NCBI RefSeq assembly: GCF_012241385.1
Contig: NZ_JAAVXB010000012.1
Span: 62,001-126,000 of the forward strand
Origin: Solimonas marina
GTDB taxonomy: Bacteria > Pseudomonadota > Gammaproteobacteria > Nevskiales > Nevskiaceae
DNA: 64,000 nt
Reading direction: 5' to 3'
The translations under genes and the position numbers were made by a program. The notes below the pieces were generated by a model that had not been told where the DNA came from, did no database searches, and saw only the letters and a program-made list of their open reading frames with translations. Shown piece after piece: positions 1 through 8,853 of this stretch (positions within the stretch are counted from its first letter, which is position 1; the number at the start of each line of letters is the position of its first letter).

Positions 1-1097
1 CCGGAGTTGAACAGCGTCGGCGTGCTGCTCATGAAGTCGAAGCTCGACAGCAGCGTGTAGAACTCGACGGCGCGTGCTTCGCGGTCGATCTCGTTGATCG
101 CCAGGCCCATTGCGACGCGCATGAAGAACGCCTGCGGCAGTTCGAAGCGCGTCTTGTTGCTGTGGATGAAGTAGCGGTCGTACAGCGTCTGCAGGCCCAG
201 GTAATCGAACTGGCCGTCACGTTCGGCGAGCAGCGCCTTGCCCAGCGCGTCGAGGTCGTAGAGCGCGAGCTTGGGGTCGAGCAGCTCGAGTTCCACGGCC
301 TTGTGGATATAGGCGCGGAAGTAGTCAGGGTAGACCGCCTTCATTTCCTCGGCGGTCGGACGCGTTTCCGGCAGGCCGAGGAACTTCAGCGCCTCGTGAC
401 GCAGTGCATCGCCGAGCAGGCGCGCCGAGACGTAGGTGTAGTTCGGCTCCTTCTCGATGCGCGCGCGGGCGGCCAGCGTCAGCGCCTGGCTCAGCTCGGC
501 TTCCGGGATGCCGTCGTAGAGGTCGCGCAGCGCAGCCTTGACCACTTCCTCGACATCGACGCCGGTGAGGCCGGCGCAGGCTTCGGTGACGAGACGGTGC
601 ATGCGCGCCTCGTCGAGTCCGATGCTGGTGCCGTCATCGAGCTTGACCGAGATCGTCGGATGCGTCGCCGCCGGCTGAGTCGCCGCCTCGGCAGCGCGCT
701 TGCGCGCCTGCTCGTCGCGGTAGAGGACGTAGGCGCGCGCAACCTTGTGCTCGCCGCCGCGCATCAGCGCCAGTTCGACCTGGTCCTGGATGTCTTCGAT
801 GTGCAGCGTGCCGCCGCCGGCCAGATGGCGGGTCAGGCCCGACACGACCTGTTGAGTCAGCGCTTCGACTTTGGCGCGCATCGCTGCCGACGCGGCAGCG
901 GCGCCGCCTTCGACGGCGAGGAAGGCCTTGGTCATCGCGACATTGATCTTCTGGGCATCGAAGCCCGTCAGCTTGCCGTTGCGGCGGATGACCTTGATCG
1001 CCCCAGGCGCGGTTGCCGCGAACTCTGCGGTGCTGGCCGTGGGCTGAGGCGGTGCGCGGCGCGGGTCGGCGGCCGGCGTGGTGTTCTGCGTGAGCAT
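1..1097 (-). CDS. nrdA: Ribonucleoside-diphosphate reductase alpha subunit, 3'-truncated by window edge
   Basis: Class Ia ribonucleotide reductase large subunit, which reduces ribonucleoside diphosphates to dNDPs with the NrdB radical subunit. Only the first ~365 residues are present; the rest lies beyond position 1. After a Pro/Ala/Thr-rich leader of about 25 residues comes an ATP-cone domain (KVIRRNGKLTGFDAQKI, then HIEDIQDQVELALM). The beginning of the catalytic barrel follows (FFMRVAMGLA, then SSTPTLFNSG at the edge). A Lys/Ala-rich insert sits between the cone and the barrel start. The ATG at 1097 is preceded by AGGGG eight bases upstream. NrdB would be expected downstream, outside the window. 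Two NrdR-type boxes lie about 130 bases upstream. Confident in the family; the full length is unseen. Confidence 0.93.
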   Translation of the reverse strand, partial: MLTQNTTPAADPRRAPPQPTASTAEFAATAPGAIKVIRRNGKLTGFDAQKINVAMTKAFLAVEGGAAAASAAMRAKVEALTQQVVSGLTRHLAGGGTLHIEDIQDQVELALMRGGEHKVARAYVLYRDEQARKRAAEAATQPAATHPTISVKLDDGTSIGLDEARMHRLVTEACAGLTGVDVEEVVKAALRDLYDGIPEAELSQALTLAARARIEKEPNYTYVSARLLGDALRHEALKFLGLPETRPTAEEMKAVYPDYFRAYIHKAVELELLDPKLALYDLDALGKALLAERDGQFDYLGLQTLYDRYFIHSNKTRFELPQAFFMRVAMGLAINEIDREARAVEFYTLLSSFDFMSSTPTLFNS

Positions 1098-1225
1098 ATG
1101 GACGTCCCCTGTGCTACTGAATTCTTGTCTTCCGCTGGCCGTTTCGACGCTTTATTTCCATTGCGGCGATGACGGGTGGCAGGTTGAAAAGACTAGGCAT
1201 CCGTTGTGTGACCGTCAACCGAAAT

Positions 1226-1273
1226 TTTCTAGATATTGTGGTCCTGGGTCACATTAACCCCAAGAGATTGTGT
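1226..1273 (-). promoter_or_regulatory. Tandem NrdR boxes upstream of nrdA
   Basis: Read in the nrdA direction, two 16-bp elements share the core CACAAT-N-TCT: one at about 1258-1273 (acacaatctcttgggg) and one at about 1226-1241 (ccacaatatctagaaa). Equivalent bases are 32 bp apart, about three helical turns, which is the spacing known for NrdR box pairs. They sit 130-175 bases upstream of the nrdA start. NrdR is a repressor of RNR genes; its own gene is not in this window. Confidence 0.65.
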
Positions 1274-1614
1274 CGAAGCGGTGCATGAACCCTGCACAAG
1301 CTGTGGGCAAACAGGGGAAAGATTCCGATACTTCGAGCAGAAACGAGGACTTAGCGCATCGCGTGGTGCACGATTTCAGGCACGCCCTGCGATTGGGGCC
1401 TGCGGCGCCGGTTCCATGAGGGTTCCACGGACGGCGGATGTGAGCTTAAAGATAGATATACGATATAAAGTTCAATATATCGGCACTTTGCGTGGCGCCG
1501 CTTCCCGGCTGCGAAGATGAAATTTGGGTGAAACCACTCGGCCGGCAAATTTGAATGCCGCGACGTCGCGATTTGCGCACCGCGCCCGGACTGCGCGGCG
1601 CATTCGGGCTGCCG
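1274..1614. other. Intergenic region upstream of nrdA, no gene seen
   Basis: This stretch separates the 3' end of the M23 gene from the NrdR boxes. It contains an AT-rich island at about 1449-1487 in an otherwise GC-rich background. On the minus strand the island carries TTGAAC and TATATC/TATCTT words that could serve as a promoter for nrdA. Short open frames on both strands lack a ribosome site and recognisable protein sequence. No clear U-tract terminator follows the M23 gene. Confidence 0.4.
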
Positions 1615-2778
1615 CTAGCCGACCGGTACCCGCGCTTCGAGGCGGTGGACGTAGGCGTCGAAGCGCGAACGCTCGGCATGCGACAGGCGCGTGCTTTCGG
1701 CCGGGACGTTGAGCAGCGGATTGAGGCGCTGATCGTGTTCCCACAGCTCGAAGTACAGGTGCGGACCGGTCGACAGGCCGGTGGATCCGACGTAACCGAT
1801 GATCTGCCCCGCATGCACATGGCTGCCGCTATGGATGCCGGACGCAATGCTGTGCAGATGGCCATAGCGCGTGGCGACGCCGTGTCCGGAGCGAATCTCG
1901 ACGACGCGGCCATAGTTGCCATGCCACTGCGCCATGCCGACGGTGCCGTCGAGGGCGGCGCGGATCGGCGTGCCGAGCGGCGCGGCATAGTCGATGCCCT
2001 TGTGGAATTCCGGCGTCTTCAAGACCGGGTTGATGCGCCAGCCCCAACCGGACGAGATGCGCGCGTGCGGCAGCGGCTGCAGCATGGCCAGCAGCTTGAC
2101 GCCGTGCCCGTGGCGGCCGACCAGATATTGCGCGCCGTCGTCGCCGACATAGTGATAGATACGATGGTGTCGCGTATGCAATGTGACGTCGAGGCATAGC
2201 AGCCGCGCGTGCGGCTCGGACGGCGCGCCGGCGAAGGTGGCGACCACGCGCGCGCCTTTCGGCAGCTCCGCCGGCAGGTCGTCGTCATGGCGCAGGTAGG
2301 CATGCACAGCGGAGGCCAGCGGGGCACGGACATGCGCGGCGCGCAATGCGGAGGCCAGGGTGTGGTCGATGGTGAAGCCGACGTGGACGATGCGCACGTC
2401 GTCGTCGTCAGTGGCTGGTGGGTGCGCCAGCGCGGTTTGCTCATGGTGATGGACCATGGTCAGACGCTGTAACTCGCGCCGACCGTCGAGCTGGGCTGCG
2501 GTGCAGATGCTCAGCGTGTCGCCAGGCCGCATCTCGCGCAGCGTCTTGGCATCGGCCGAGGCGTGCAACCAGCGCATGACGTCACCGGCATCGACGCCGG
2601 CGCTGCGCAGCAGCGTATATGCACTGTCGCCGCGCGTGACGCTCAAGGTCTGCGCCTTGCAGTCCTCGGGCTTGATGTCTTTGGCGACTGCCGCCACGCC
2701 ATCGTTCGAATTGTTGGCAAACGCCGTCCCTGTAGCCGCGGCGATCGCCGCGGCGAGATACACACCCGCTCTTCTCAT
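1615..2778 (-). CDS. LytM/M23-family peptidoglycan hydrolase-like protein (MepM/OapA type) with altered zinc motif
   Basis: 387-residue exported protein. Signal peptide at residues 1-21 (ends TAFA), an OapA/LysM-like region at about 43-93, an intermediate domain, then an M23 (LytM) domain at about 235-355. The domain keeps His259 and Asp263 (FHKGID) and the catalytic-type His307 (YGHLH) and His340 (GPH). The last zinc-ligand position, normally the second His of GPHLHFE, is Tyr342 (GPHLYFE). The E. coli amidase activator EnvC, a degenerate LytM protein, also has Tyr at this position, but EnvC lacks the other ligands. The protein may be a weak endopeptidase, have a rearranged metal site, or act as an amidase activator. 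It lies alone between nrdA and the efflux operon, co-directional with both. The ribosome site (aacagg) is weak. Confidence 0.85.
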   Translation of the reverse strand: MRRAGVYLAAAIAAATGTAFANNSNDGVAAVAKDIKPEDCKAQTLSVTRGDSAYTLLRSAGVDAGDVMRWLHASADAKTLREMRPGDTLSICTAAQLDGRRELQRLTMVHHHEQTALAHPPATDDDDVRIVHVGFTIDHTLASALRAAHVRAPLASAVHAYLRHDDDLPAELPKGARVVATFAGAPSEPHARLLCLDVTLHTRHHRIYHYVGDDGAQYLVGRHGHGVKLLAMLQPLPHARISSGWGWRINPVLKTPEFHKGIDYAAPLGTPIRAALDGTVGMAQWHGNYGRVVEIRSGHGVATRYGHLHSIASGIHSGSHVHAGQIIGYVGSTGLSTGPHLYFELWEHDQRLNPLLNVPAESTRLSHAERSRFDAYVHRLEARVPVG

Positions 2779-2886
2779 GCCTGTTCTAGTTTTGTGATCC
2801 AGGCGGCGACCCGAGCCGCCTAGACAAATTCCCGCTGTTCGGACCGCGGAATCAGCAAAGAGTTTTACCAGATAAACAGGTCGGCG

Positions 2887-4356
2887 TCAGTTTAAAGACG
2901 GCTTGGAATCGGTCGCGGCGACGGACGTCATTGGATCGTCGCCGACCTTCCAGCCACCGCCGAGCGCGCGGATCAGCGCAACGCTGGCACGCAGGCGGTC
3001 GGTGTTGATCGTCACCTGGGCGCGCTGCGCTTCGAGTGCGGCGGTTTGCGCGGTCGTTACTTCCAGATAGTTCACGACGCCTTCGCGATAACGGATCGTC
3101 GAGTATTCGACAGCCTGCTTGGCGGCTTTGACCGCTTCGTCTTCCTGGGCCGCCGCATCGCGATAGTGATCGAGCTTGGACAGATTGTCCTCGACCTGTG
3201 CGAAGGCGTTGAGCACGGTGCTGCGATAGCTGGCGCCGGCTTCGTCGAGCGCGGCACGCGCCTGCCGGACCTGCGCCTTGCGCTTGCCACCGTCGAACAG
3301 ATCGACGGCCAGCGTCGGGCCGATCGACCAGAACAGGTTCGAGGCCTGGAACCAGTCGCTGCCTTCGTAGCTGCTGTAGCCCACCGTGCCGCCCAGCGTG
3401 AGGCTCGGGAACCAGGCCGCACGAGCGACGCCGACCGCGGCGTTGGCGGCGGCCGTACGCCGTTCGGCGGCGGCGATGTCGGGACGGCGCTGCAGCAGTG
3501 TCGACGGCACGTCGGTCGGAACGTTCGGCAGCGTCAGCCCCGTCGTGTCCGGCGCGATCGAGAACGTCGACGGCGAGGCGCCGACCAGGATGGCGATCGC
3601 ATGTTCGAGCACGGCGCGCTGTGCCTGTGTGGTCGCCAGCTGTGCCTGGGCGCTCTTCAGCTGCGTCTGCGCGCGGGCGACGTCGAGCCCCGAGCCGATG
3701 CCGCCCTGGCGGCGCGTTTGTGTCAGCTCCAGCGCGCGCTGATAGGCGTCGACCGTATCGGTCAGCAATTGCACGGTCTGGTCGGTACCTCGCAGCTGCA
3801 GGTAATCGTCGACCAGTTCGGCGCGCAGGCTCAGGTGTGCCGATTCCAGATCGGCGGCGGCCGCGGCCAGGTCGGCGCGGCCGGCTTTCACCGTATTGCG
3901 AACGCGTCCCCAGAGGTCGAGCTCGTAGCTGGCGGCGAGCCCCAGCGAGTCGTTGTCGTAGTAGCGGTTGCTGTTGCCGGACGGCGGGCGCATGTCCGAG
4001 CCGCGGTTCGGCTGGTACTGGCCGCCCAGCGACAGCGACGGGAAGTAGGCCGAGCGCGTCTGCTGATAGTAGGCATTGGACTGCTCGTAGCGTGCCAACG
4101 CTGCGGCCAGGTCCGGGCTGTTGCGCTCGAGCTGATCGGCCAGACGGTCGAGCGTCGAGTCGCCGTAGGCCTGCCACCAGCTGCCGCGCGAGATCGTGTC
4201 GCCTGGTTGCGCCGGCTGCCAGTCCTTCTGGCCCGCCGCTTCCTTGTACTGCTCGGCGAGTGGCACTGGCGGCACGATGTATTTCGGCGCCATCGAGCAG
4301 GCGCTCAGTGCGAGACCGGCGGCGATCGCGCCCAGCGGTGGCAGCGTGCGTTGCAT
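2887..4356 (-). CDS. RND efflux outer membrane factor, OprM/NodT-family lipoprotein
   Basis: 489 residues. Outer membrane channel of a tripartite efflux pump. A lipoprotein signal peptide ends in the lipobox LSAC with Cys20, followed by SMAPKYIVPP, typical of OprM-type proteins. Two repeated TolC-like halves with heptad helices follow; the GSDW...FSIGPTLAVDLFDGGKR segment matches the second-half signature of the family. Length is normal. The gene begins 8 bases after the adaptor gene and is the last of the three-gene operon. The unusual order (pump first) is noted under findings. Substrate cannot be told from sequence. Confidence 0.92.
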   Translation of the reverse strand: MQRTLPPLGAIAAGLALSACSMAPKYIVPPVPLAEQYKEAAGQKDWQPAQPGDTISRGSWWQAYGDSTLDRLADQLERNSPDLAAALARYEQSNAYYQQTRSAYFPSLSLGGQYQPNRGSDMRPPSGNSNRYYDNDSLGLAASYELDLWGRVRNTVKAGRADLAAAAADLESAHLSLRAELVDDYLQLRGTDQTVQLLTDTVDAYQRALELTQTRRQGGIGSGLDVARAQTQLKSAQAQLATTQAQRAVLEHAIAILVGASPSTFSIAPDTTGLTLPNVPTDVPSTLLQRRPDIAAAERRTAAANAAVGVARAAWFPSLTLGGTVGYSSYEGSDWFQASNLFWSIGPTLAVDLFDGGKRKAQVRQARAALDEAGASYRSTVLNAFAQVEDNLSKLDHYRDAAAQEDEAVKAAKQAVEYSTIRYREGVVNYLEVTTAQTAALEAQRAQVTINTDRLRASVALIRALGGGWKVGDDPMTSVAATDSKPSLN

Positions 4357-4364
4357 GCGGCGCC

Positions 4365-5549
4365 TCAGCTCTTCTTGGTCTTGGTCGCGTCGGCGTCCGG
4401 CTGCTCGGGTGCGATCTGCACCTCGTCACCGGCCATCAGCGAATCGAACGGACTGTCGATGACGCGGTCGCTCTTGCTCAGGCCGCTGACTTCCAGGCTC
4501 TTGCCGAGGTCACGATTAATCGTGATGGGTTTCATCGAGACCTTGTTGTCGGTGCCGACGACGGCGACGCGGACGCCACCTGCATCGAAGATCAGTGCGC
4601 TGCCCGGGATCGTCAGGCTGTCGCCGTCGGGTGGCACTGTGAGTGTGATGTCGGCATAACCTCCAGCCAGTAACTGCCCCTTGTCGTTGTCGACGACGAG
4701 TTGCACGAGACTGGCGCCGGACATGGCGTCGATCGCGCCTGACGTGCTTTCAACTTTCGCGTCGAAGGTCTTGCCCGGACGTTCCGGTACGACCAGCTGC
4801 GCCTCACTGCCGACCTTGATGTCGGGCACATAGCTCTGCGGCACCTGGACGTAGACACGCAGCTTGTGCGTGTCGGACACCGTGAACAGCGGCGTGCCGC
4901 TGCCGTTGGAGCTGATCAGCTGGCCGACGTCGGTATTGCGCGAGGTCACGATGCCGTCGAACGGCGCGGCGATGCGCTTGAAGCCCTGCGTCGCCGCCAG
5001 TGCGTCGACCGCCGCCTGCGCGGCCTGCGCCGCGGCCTTCTTGGCGGCGTAGTCGCCGACCTTTTCGTCGACTTCCTGCTTCGATACCGCGTCGGTGCCG
5101 AGCATGCCCTGCCAGCGCTTGGCGGTGGACTCGGCGAGCTTCTCATCGGCCTTGGCCTGGATCAGGTTGGCGCGCGCCTGGGCGAGCTGCTGATCGAGGT
5201 CCGGCGTTTCGACTTCGGCGAGCAGCTGGCCTGCTTTGACGTGGGTGCCGATGTCGACCTTCCAGTCCTTGAGATAGCCGTTGACGCGGGCATAGATCGG
5301 CGCCGTGCTGTAGGCCTCGAGCCGCGCCGGCAGTTGCAGGCCGCTACCGGCGCCGAGCGGTTGCGGCGTGACGATCTTGACGGTCGGAATCGCGTGCGCC
5401 TCGGTCCACTGGGCGACCTGGCTGTTGCTGCGCGCGCGTGCGGTCAGGCCGACGACGACGATCAGCGCGGCGATGACGGCGGCGACGATGCCGGCCGTGC
5501 GCAGGCCGCGCGGAGCGGCGGGCGGTTGGGTCTGGTTAGTGGGCGACAT
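4365..5549 (-). CDS. RND efflux periplasmic adaptor (membrane fusion protein)
   Basis: 394 residues with the chosen start at 5549 (MSPTNQTQPP). Upstream in-frame sequence only reads through the pump gene in another frame. One N-terminal membrane anchor at about residues 20-42 (GIVAAVIAALIVVVGL), then a lipoyl/barrel half-motif (GYLKDWKVDIGTHVKAGQLLAEVETPDL). An Ala/Gln/Lys-rich alpha-hairpin follows, then the second lipoyl half (FDGIVTSRNTDVGQLIS) and the beta-barrel domain. No lipobox is seen. The start overlaps the 3' end of the pump gene by 14 bases, suggesting translational coupling. It bridges the pump and the outer membrane factor. Confidence 0.92.
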   Translation of the reverse strand: MSPTNQTQPPAAPRGLRTAGIVAAVIAALIVVVGLTARARSNSQVAQWTEAHAIPTVKIVTPQPLGAGSGLQLPARLEAYSTAPIYARVNGYLKDWKVDIGTHVKAGQLLAEVETPDLDQQLAQARANLIQAKADEKLAESTAKRWQGMLGTDAVSKQEVDEKVGDYAAKKAAAQAAQAAVDALAATQGFKRIAAPFDGIVTSRNTDVGQLISSNGSGTPLFTVSDTHKLRVYVQVPQSYVPDIKVGSEAQLVVPERPGKTFDAKVESTSGAIDAMSGASLVQLVVDNDKGQLLAGGYADITLTVPPDGDSLTIPGSALIFDAGGVRVAVVGTDNKVSMKPITINRDLGKSLEVSGLSKSDRVIDSPFDSLMAGDEVQIAPEQPDADATKTKKS

Positions 5550-8500
5550 GCGGGTGTCCCAGGTCAGGAGCAGGCGTATTGGAAGTTGCGCGGCCGTCGC
5601 GCGCGTGAACGATGCTGAACACGATTGGCACGAAGAACAGCGTCGCCAGCGTTGCGAACGACAGGCCGCCGATGACCGCGCGGCCGAGCGGCGCATTCTG
5701 TTCGCCGCCGTCGCCGAGGCCGAGCGCCATCGGCAGCATGCCAATGATCATTGCCAGCGCCGTCATCAACACCGGGCGGAAGCGCGTGAAGCCGGCTTCC
5801 AGTGCGGCCTGCGCGGCGTTGCCGGTGGCGGCCAGACGTTCGCGGGCGAAGCTGATGACGAGGATGGAGTTGGCGGTCGACACGCCCATGCACATGATGG
5901 CGCCGGTCAGCGCCGGCACGGACAGCGTCGTATGTGTCGTGAACAGCATCCAGACGATACCGGCCAGGGCTGCCGGCAGCGCGGTGATGATGACGAACGG
6001 GTCGGCCCAGGACTGGAAGTTGACGACGATCAGCAGGTAGATCAGCACCACGGCGCCGAGCAGGCCGAACAACAGGCCGGAGAACGCGCTGTTCATGGTC
6101 TCGACCTGGCCACGCAGTGTGACCGTAACGCCACGCGGCGCGTCCTTGGACATGCCGTCGACGATTTTCTGGATGTCCTTGGCCACGCTGCCGAGATCCT
6201 GTCCCTGCGGCGTCGCGTAGATGTCGATCACCGGCAGGATGTCGCGATGAGAAATCACCGCCGGCGTGGCTGTGCGCTTGATCGTTGCCAGACCGCCGAG
6301 CACCTGCGTGCCATGCGTCGAATTGATCGGCAGACTTTCGAGGTCGGACAGCGAGTCGATGTTGTACTGCGGCGTCTGCGCGACGACGGGGTAGCTGACG
6401 CTGTTCTCGGGATTGAGCCAGAACACCGGTGCAACCTGGCTGGTGCCGGAAAGCGCGATGACCATGCTGTCGGTCAGGTCCTTGGACGTGACGCCGAGCT
6501 GTTCAGCACGGGAGCGATCGAGGTCGACTTGCAGCGTCGGATAGTTGCGCGTCTGCTGGATGCGTGCGTCGGCGACGCCGTCAACGAGACGGACTTTCTC
6601 CAGCAGTTTCTTGGCGAAATCGAAGTTGTCATCGGGGTGCGGCCCACGCACCTGCACGTCGATGGGCGCCGGCGAGCCGAAGTTGAGGATCTGGCTGACG
6701 ATGTCGGCCGGCAGGAACGAGAACTGCACGCCCGGATATTCACGCGGCAGCTTGTCACGCAGCAGCTTCACGTATTCATCGGTCGGCCGGTGGCCTTCGT
6801 GCAGCGCGACCTGGATGTCGCCGTCCTGCGGGCCGACCGTGCCGGTGTTGGCGTAGGTATTGTTGATGCTGGAGACCGGCACGCCGATGTTGTCGGCGAC
6901 CGCTGCCAGCTCCTTCGGCGGGATGACCTTGCGGATGCTGTTCTCGATGTTGGCGAAGATGCGCGAGGTCTCCTCGAGCCGCGTGCCGGCCGGCGCGCGT
7001 GCATGAATCAGCATCTGCCCGGAGTCGACCGACGGGAAGAAATTGCGGCCGAGGAACGGCACGAGCAGGAGCGACAACGCGACGATACACATGAAGCCCG
7101 GCACGAACACGCGGCGGTGATAGAGGGCGAATTCGAGCAGGCTGCGATAAACGCCGCGCACGCGCTCGAAGCGTGCCTCGAAGCCGCGCTGGAAGCGTAC
7201 CAGCGGATTGCGCGACGGCGGCAGTGATGCGTTGTTGCCGTGCATGTCGGTATGCGGCGCATGCGGCTTGAGCAGGTACTTGCTCATCGTCGGCACCAGC
7301 GTGCGCGACAGGATGAACGAGCAGACCATCGCGAACATCACCGACATCGCCATCGGCACGAACAGGAAGCGTGCGACGCCGTCGAGGAAGAACATCGGCA
7401 CGAAGACGATGCAGATGCACAGCAGCGAGACGAAGGCCGGCGTGACGATCTGCGCGGCGCCGTCGAGGATCGCGGTCTCGACGTCCTTGCCTTGCTCCAG
7501 ATGCCAGTTGATGTTCTCGATGGTCACCGTCGCGTCGTCGACGAGGATGCCGACTGCCAGGGCCAGGCCGCCCAGCGTCATGATGTTCAATGTCTCGCCG
7601 AACGCCGCCAGCAGCGCGATCGCGCCCAGCACCGACAGCGGAATCGACGTGGCGATGATGACGGTGGAACGCCAGCTGCCGAGAAACAGCAGGATCATCA
7701 GACTGGTCAGCGCGGCGGCGAGCACACCCTCGTGCAGCACGCCGTTGATCGCGCCGCGGACGAAGATCGACTGATCGCCGATCAGATCCATCTTCAGGTT
7801 CGGCGGCACCAGGCTCTTGAGCTCCTTGACGCGCTGCTTGATGCCGTCGACGATCGCCAGCGTCGAGGTCGCGCCGTTCTTGAAGATGGTGATCAGCACC
7901 GAGCGCGTGCCGTTGACGTGCACGATGTTGCTTTGCACGGCGGCGCCATCATGCACGTAGCCGATGTCGCGCATGTAGACGTTGGTGCCGTTGACCGACT
8001 TGATCGGAATATCGTTGAACGCGGAGAAGTCGGTCGGCGTGTTGTTGAGCTGCACCGTGTAGTCGAAGCGGCCGATCTTCTCGGTGCCGGCTGGCGTGAT
8101 CTGGTTCTGCGCCGCCAGTGCGTCGGAGATGTCCTGCGGCGACAACCCGCGCGCCTTCAGCGCGGTCGGGTCGACGTCGATCATGATCTGCCGTGACTTG
8201 CCGCCGAACGGATACGGGATGGCCGCGCCCGGCACCGACACCAGCTGGGTGCGGATGGTGTTCATGCCGATGTCGAACAGATTTTGTTCCGACATGCCCT
8301 GGCCGGACAGCGCCAGCTGCAGGATCGGCACCGTCGAGGCGTTGTAGTTGAGGATCAGCGGCGGGCTGGTGCCCGGCGGCATATGCTTGATCATCGTCTG
8401 CGCGACGGCCGTGACCTGAGCGTTGGCGACGCTGATGTCGGTGCCGGGCTGGAAGAAGATCTTGACGATGCCCATGCCGACCAGCGAGTTCGACTCGATG

Positions 8501-8742
8501 TGCTCGATGTCGTTGACCGTGGTCGTCAACGCCCGTTCGAACTGGGCGGTCGTGAACCCGGCCAGTCGGTTCGGCGGCTGGCCCGTGTACTGCCAGGCGA
8601 CGCCGATGACCGGAATTTTAATGTCGGGGAAGATGTCGGTCGGCGTTCGCAGGTAGGCGAGCGGACCGACGATCAGGATCAGCAGCGCAAGGACGACGAA
8701 GGTGTACGGCCGTGCGAGCGCGATTCTGACGATGCCCTGCAT
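5536..8742 (-). CDS. RND efflux pump inner membrane transporter (AcrB/MdtB-like)
   Basis: 1068 residues, full length for a proton-driven RND transporter. TM1 starts at residue 13 (TFVVLALLILIVGP). The first large periplasmic loop is at about 35-335 and a TM cluster begins near 338. The TM4 motif GILVDDATVTIEN carries the paired Asp402-Asp403 used for proton relay in HAE-type pumps, so this is a drug/hydrophobe pump rather than a CusA-type metal pump. The second half repeats the arrangement. It is first in its operon (pump, adaptor, outer membrane factor). The two-component genes lie 111 bases upstream on the same strand. An inverted repeat AGCGGT/ACCGCT (8782-8802) lies in that gap. Substrate unknown. 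Confidence 0.94.
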   Translation of the reverse strand: MQGIVRIALARPYTFVVLALLILIVGPLAYLRTPTDIFPDIKIPVIGVAWQYTGQPPNRLAGFTTAQFERALTTTVNDIEHIESNSLVGMGIVKIFFQPGTDISVANAQVTAVAQTMIKHMPPGTSPPLILNYNASTVPILQLALSGQGMSEQNLFDIGMNTIRTQLVSVPGAAIPYPFGGKSRQIMIDVDPTALKARGLSPQDISDALAAQNQITPAGTEKIGRFDYTVQLNNTPTDFSAFNDIPIKSVNGTNVYMRDIGYVHDGAAVQSNIVHVNGTRSVLITIFKNGATSTLAIVDGIKQRVKELKSLVPPNLKMDLIGDQSIFVRGAINGVLHEGVLAAALTSLMILLFLGSWRSTVIIATSIPLSVLGAIALLAAFGETLNIMTLGGLALAVGILVDDATVTIENINWHLEQGKDVETAILDGAAQIVTPAFVSLLCICIVFVPMFFLDGVARFLFVPMAMSVMFAMVCSFILSRTLVPTMSKYLLKPHAPHTDMHGNNASLPPSRNPLVRFQRGFEARFERVRGVYRSLLEFALYHRRVFVPGFMCIVALSLLLVPFLGRNFFPSVDSGQMLIHARAPAGTRLEETSRIFANIENSIRKVIPPKELAAVADNIGVPVSSINNTYANTGTVGPQDGDIQVALHEGHRPTDEYVKLLRDKLPREYPGVQFSFLPADIVSQILNFGSPAPIDVQVRGPHPDDNFDFAKKLLEKVRLVDGVADARIQQTRNYPTLQVDLDRSRAEQLGVTSKDLTDSMVIALSGTSQVAPVFWLNPENSVSYPVVAQTPQYNIDSLSDLESLPINSTHGTQVLGGLATIKRTATPAVISHRDILPVIDIYATPQGQDLGSVAKDIQKIVDGMSKDAPRGVTVTLRGQVETMNSAFSGLLFGLLGAVVLIYLLIVVNFQSWADPFVIITALPAALAGIVWMLFTTHTTLSVPALTGAIMCMGVSTANSILVISFARERLAATGNAAQAALEAGFTRFRPVLMTALAMIIGMLPMALGLGDGGEQNAPLGRAVIGGLSFATLATLFFVPIVFSIVHARDGRATSNTPAPDLGHPHVAH

Positions 8743-8853
8743 GGGGGTTCCCGGCTGAAAGCAAGAACATCGAGTATGGCCAGCGGTGCATAGCGGACCG
8801 CTGTCCCCATCATGAAAGAAAAGTCATTGCACCGACTGACGCTGACGGTGCTG

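Noticed and set aside
1302-1310. TGTGGGCAA resembling a DnaA box upstream of nrdA
   Set aside because: Two mismatches to the consensus and only one copy; not enough to claim a DnaA site.
1351-1548. Small open frames upstream of nrdA
   Set aside because: No ribosome site, no recognisable protein, and they overlap the AT-rich control region.
3046-4659. Very long open frames antisense to the efflux genes (also 5368-7227, 41630-43759, 55173-57440 and others)
   Set aside because: Shadows of high-GC third-position bias opposite well-supported genes; their translations are Arg/Ala/Asp-rich without domain motifs.
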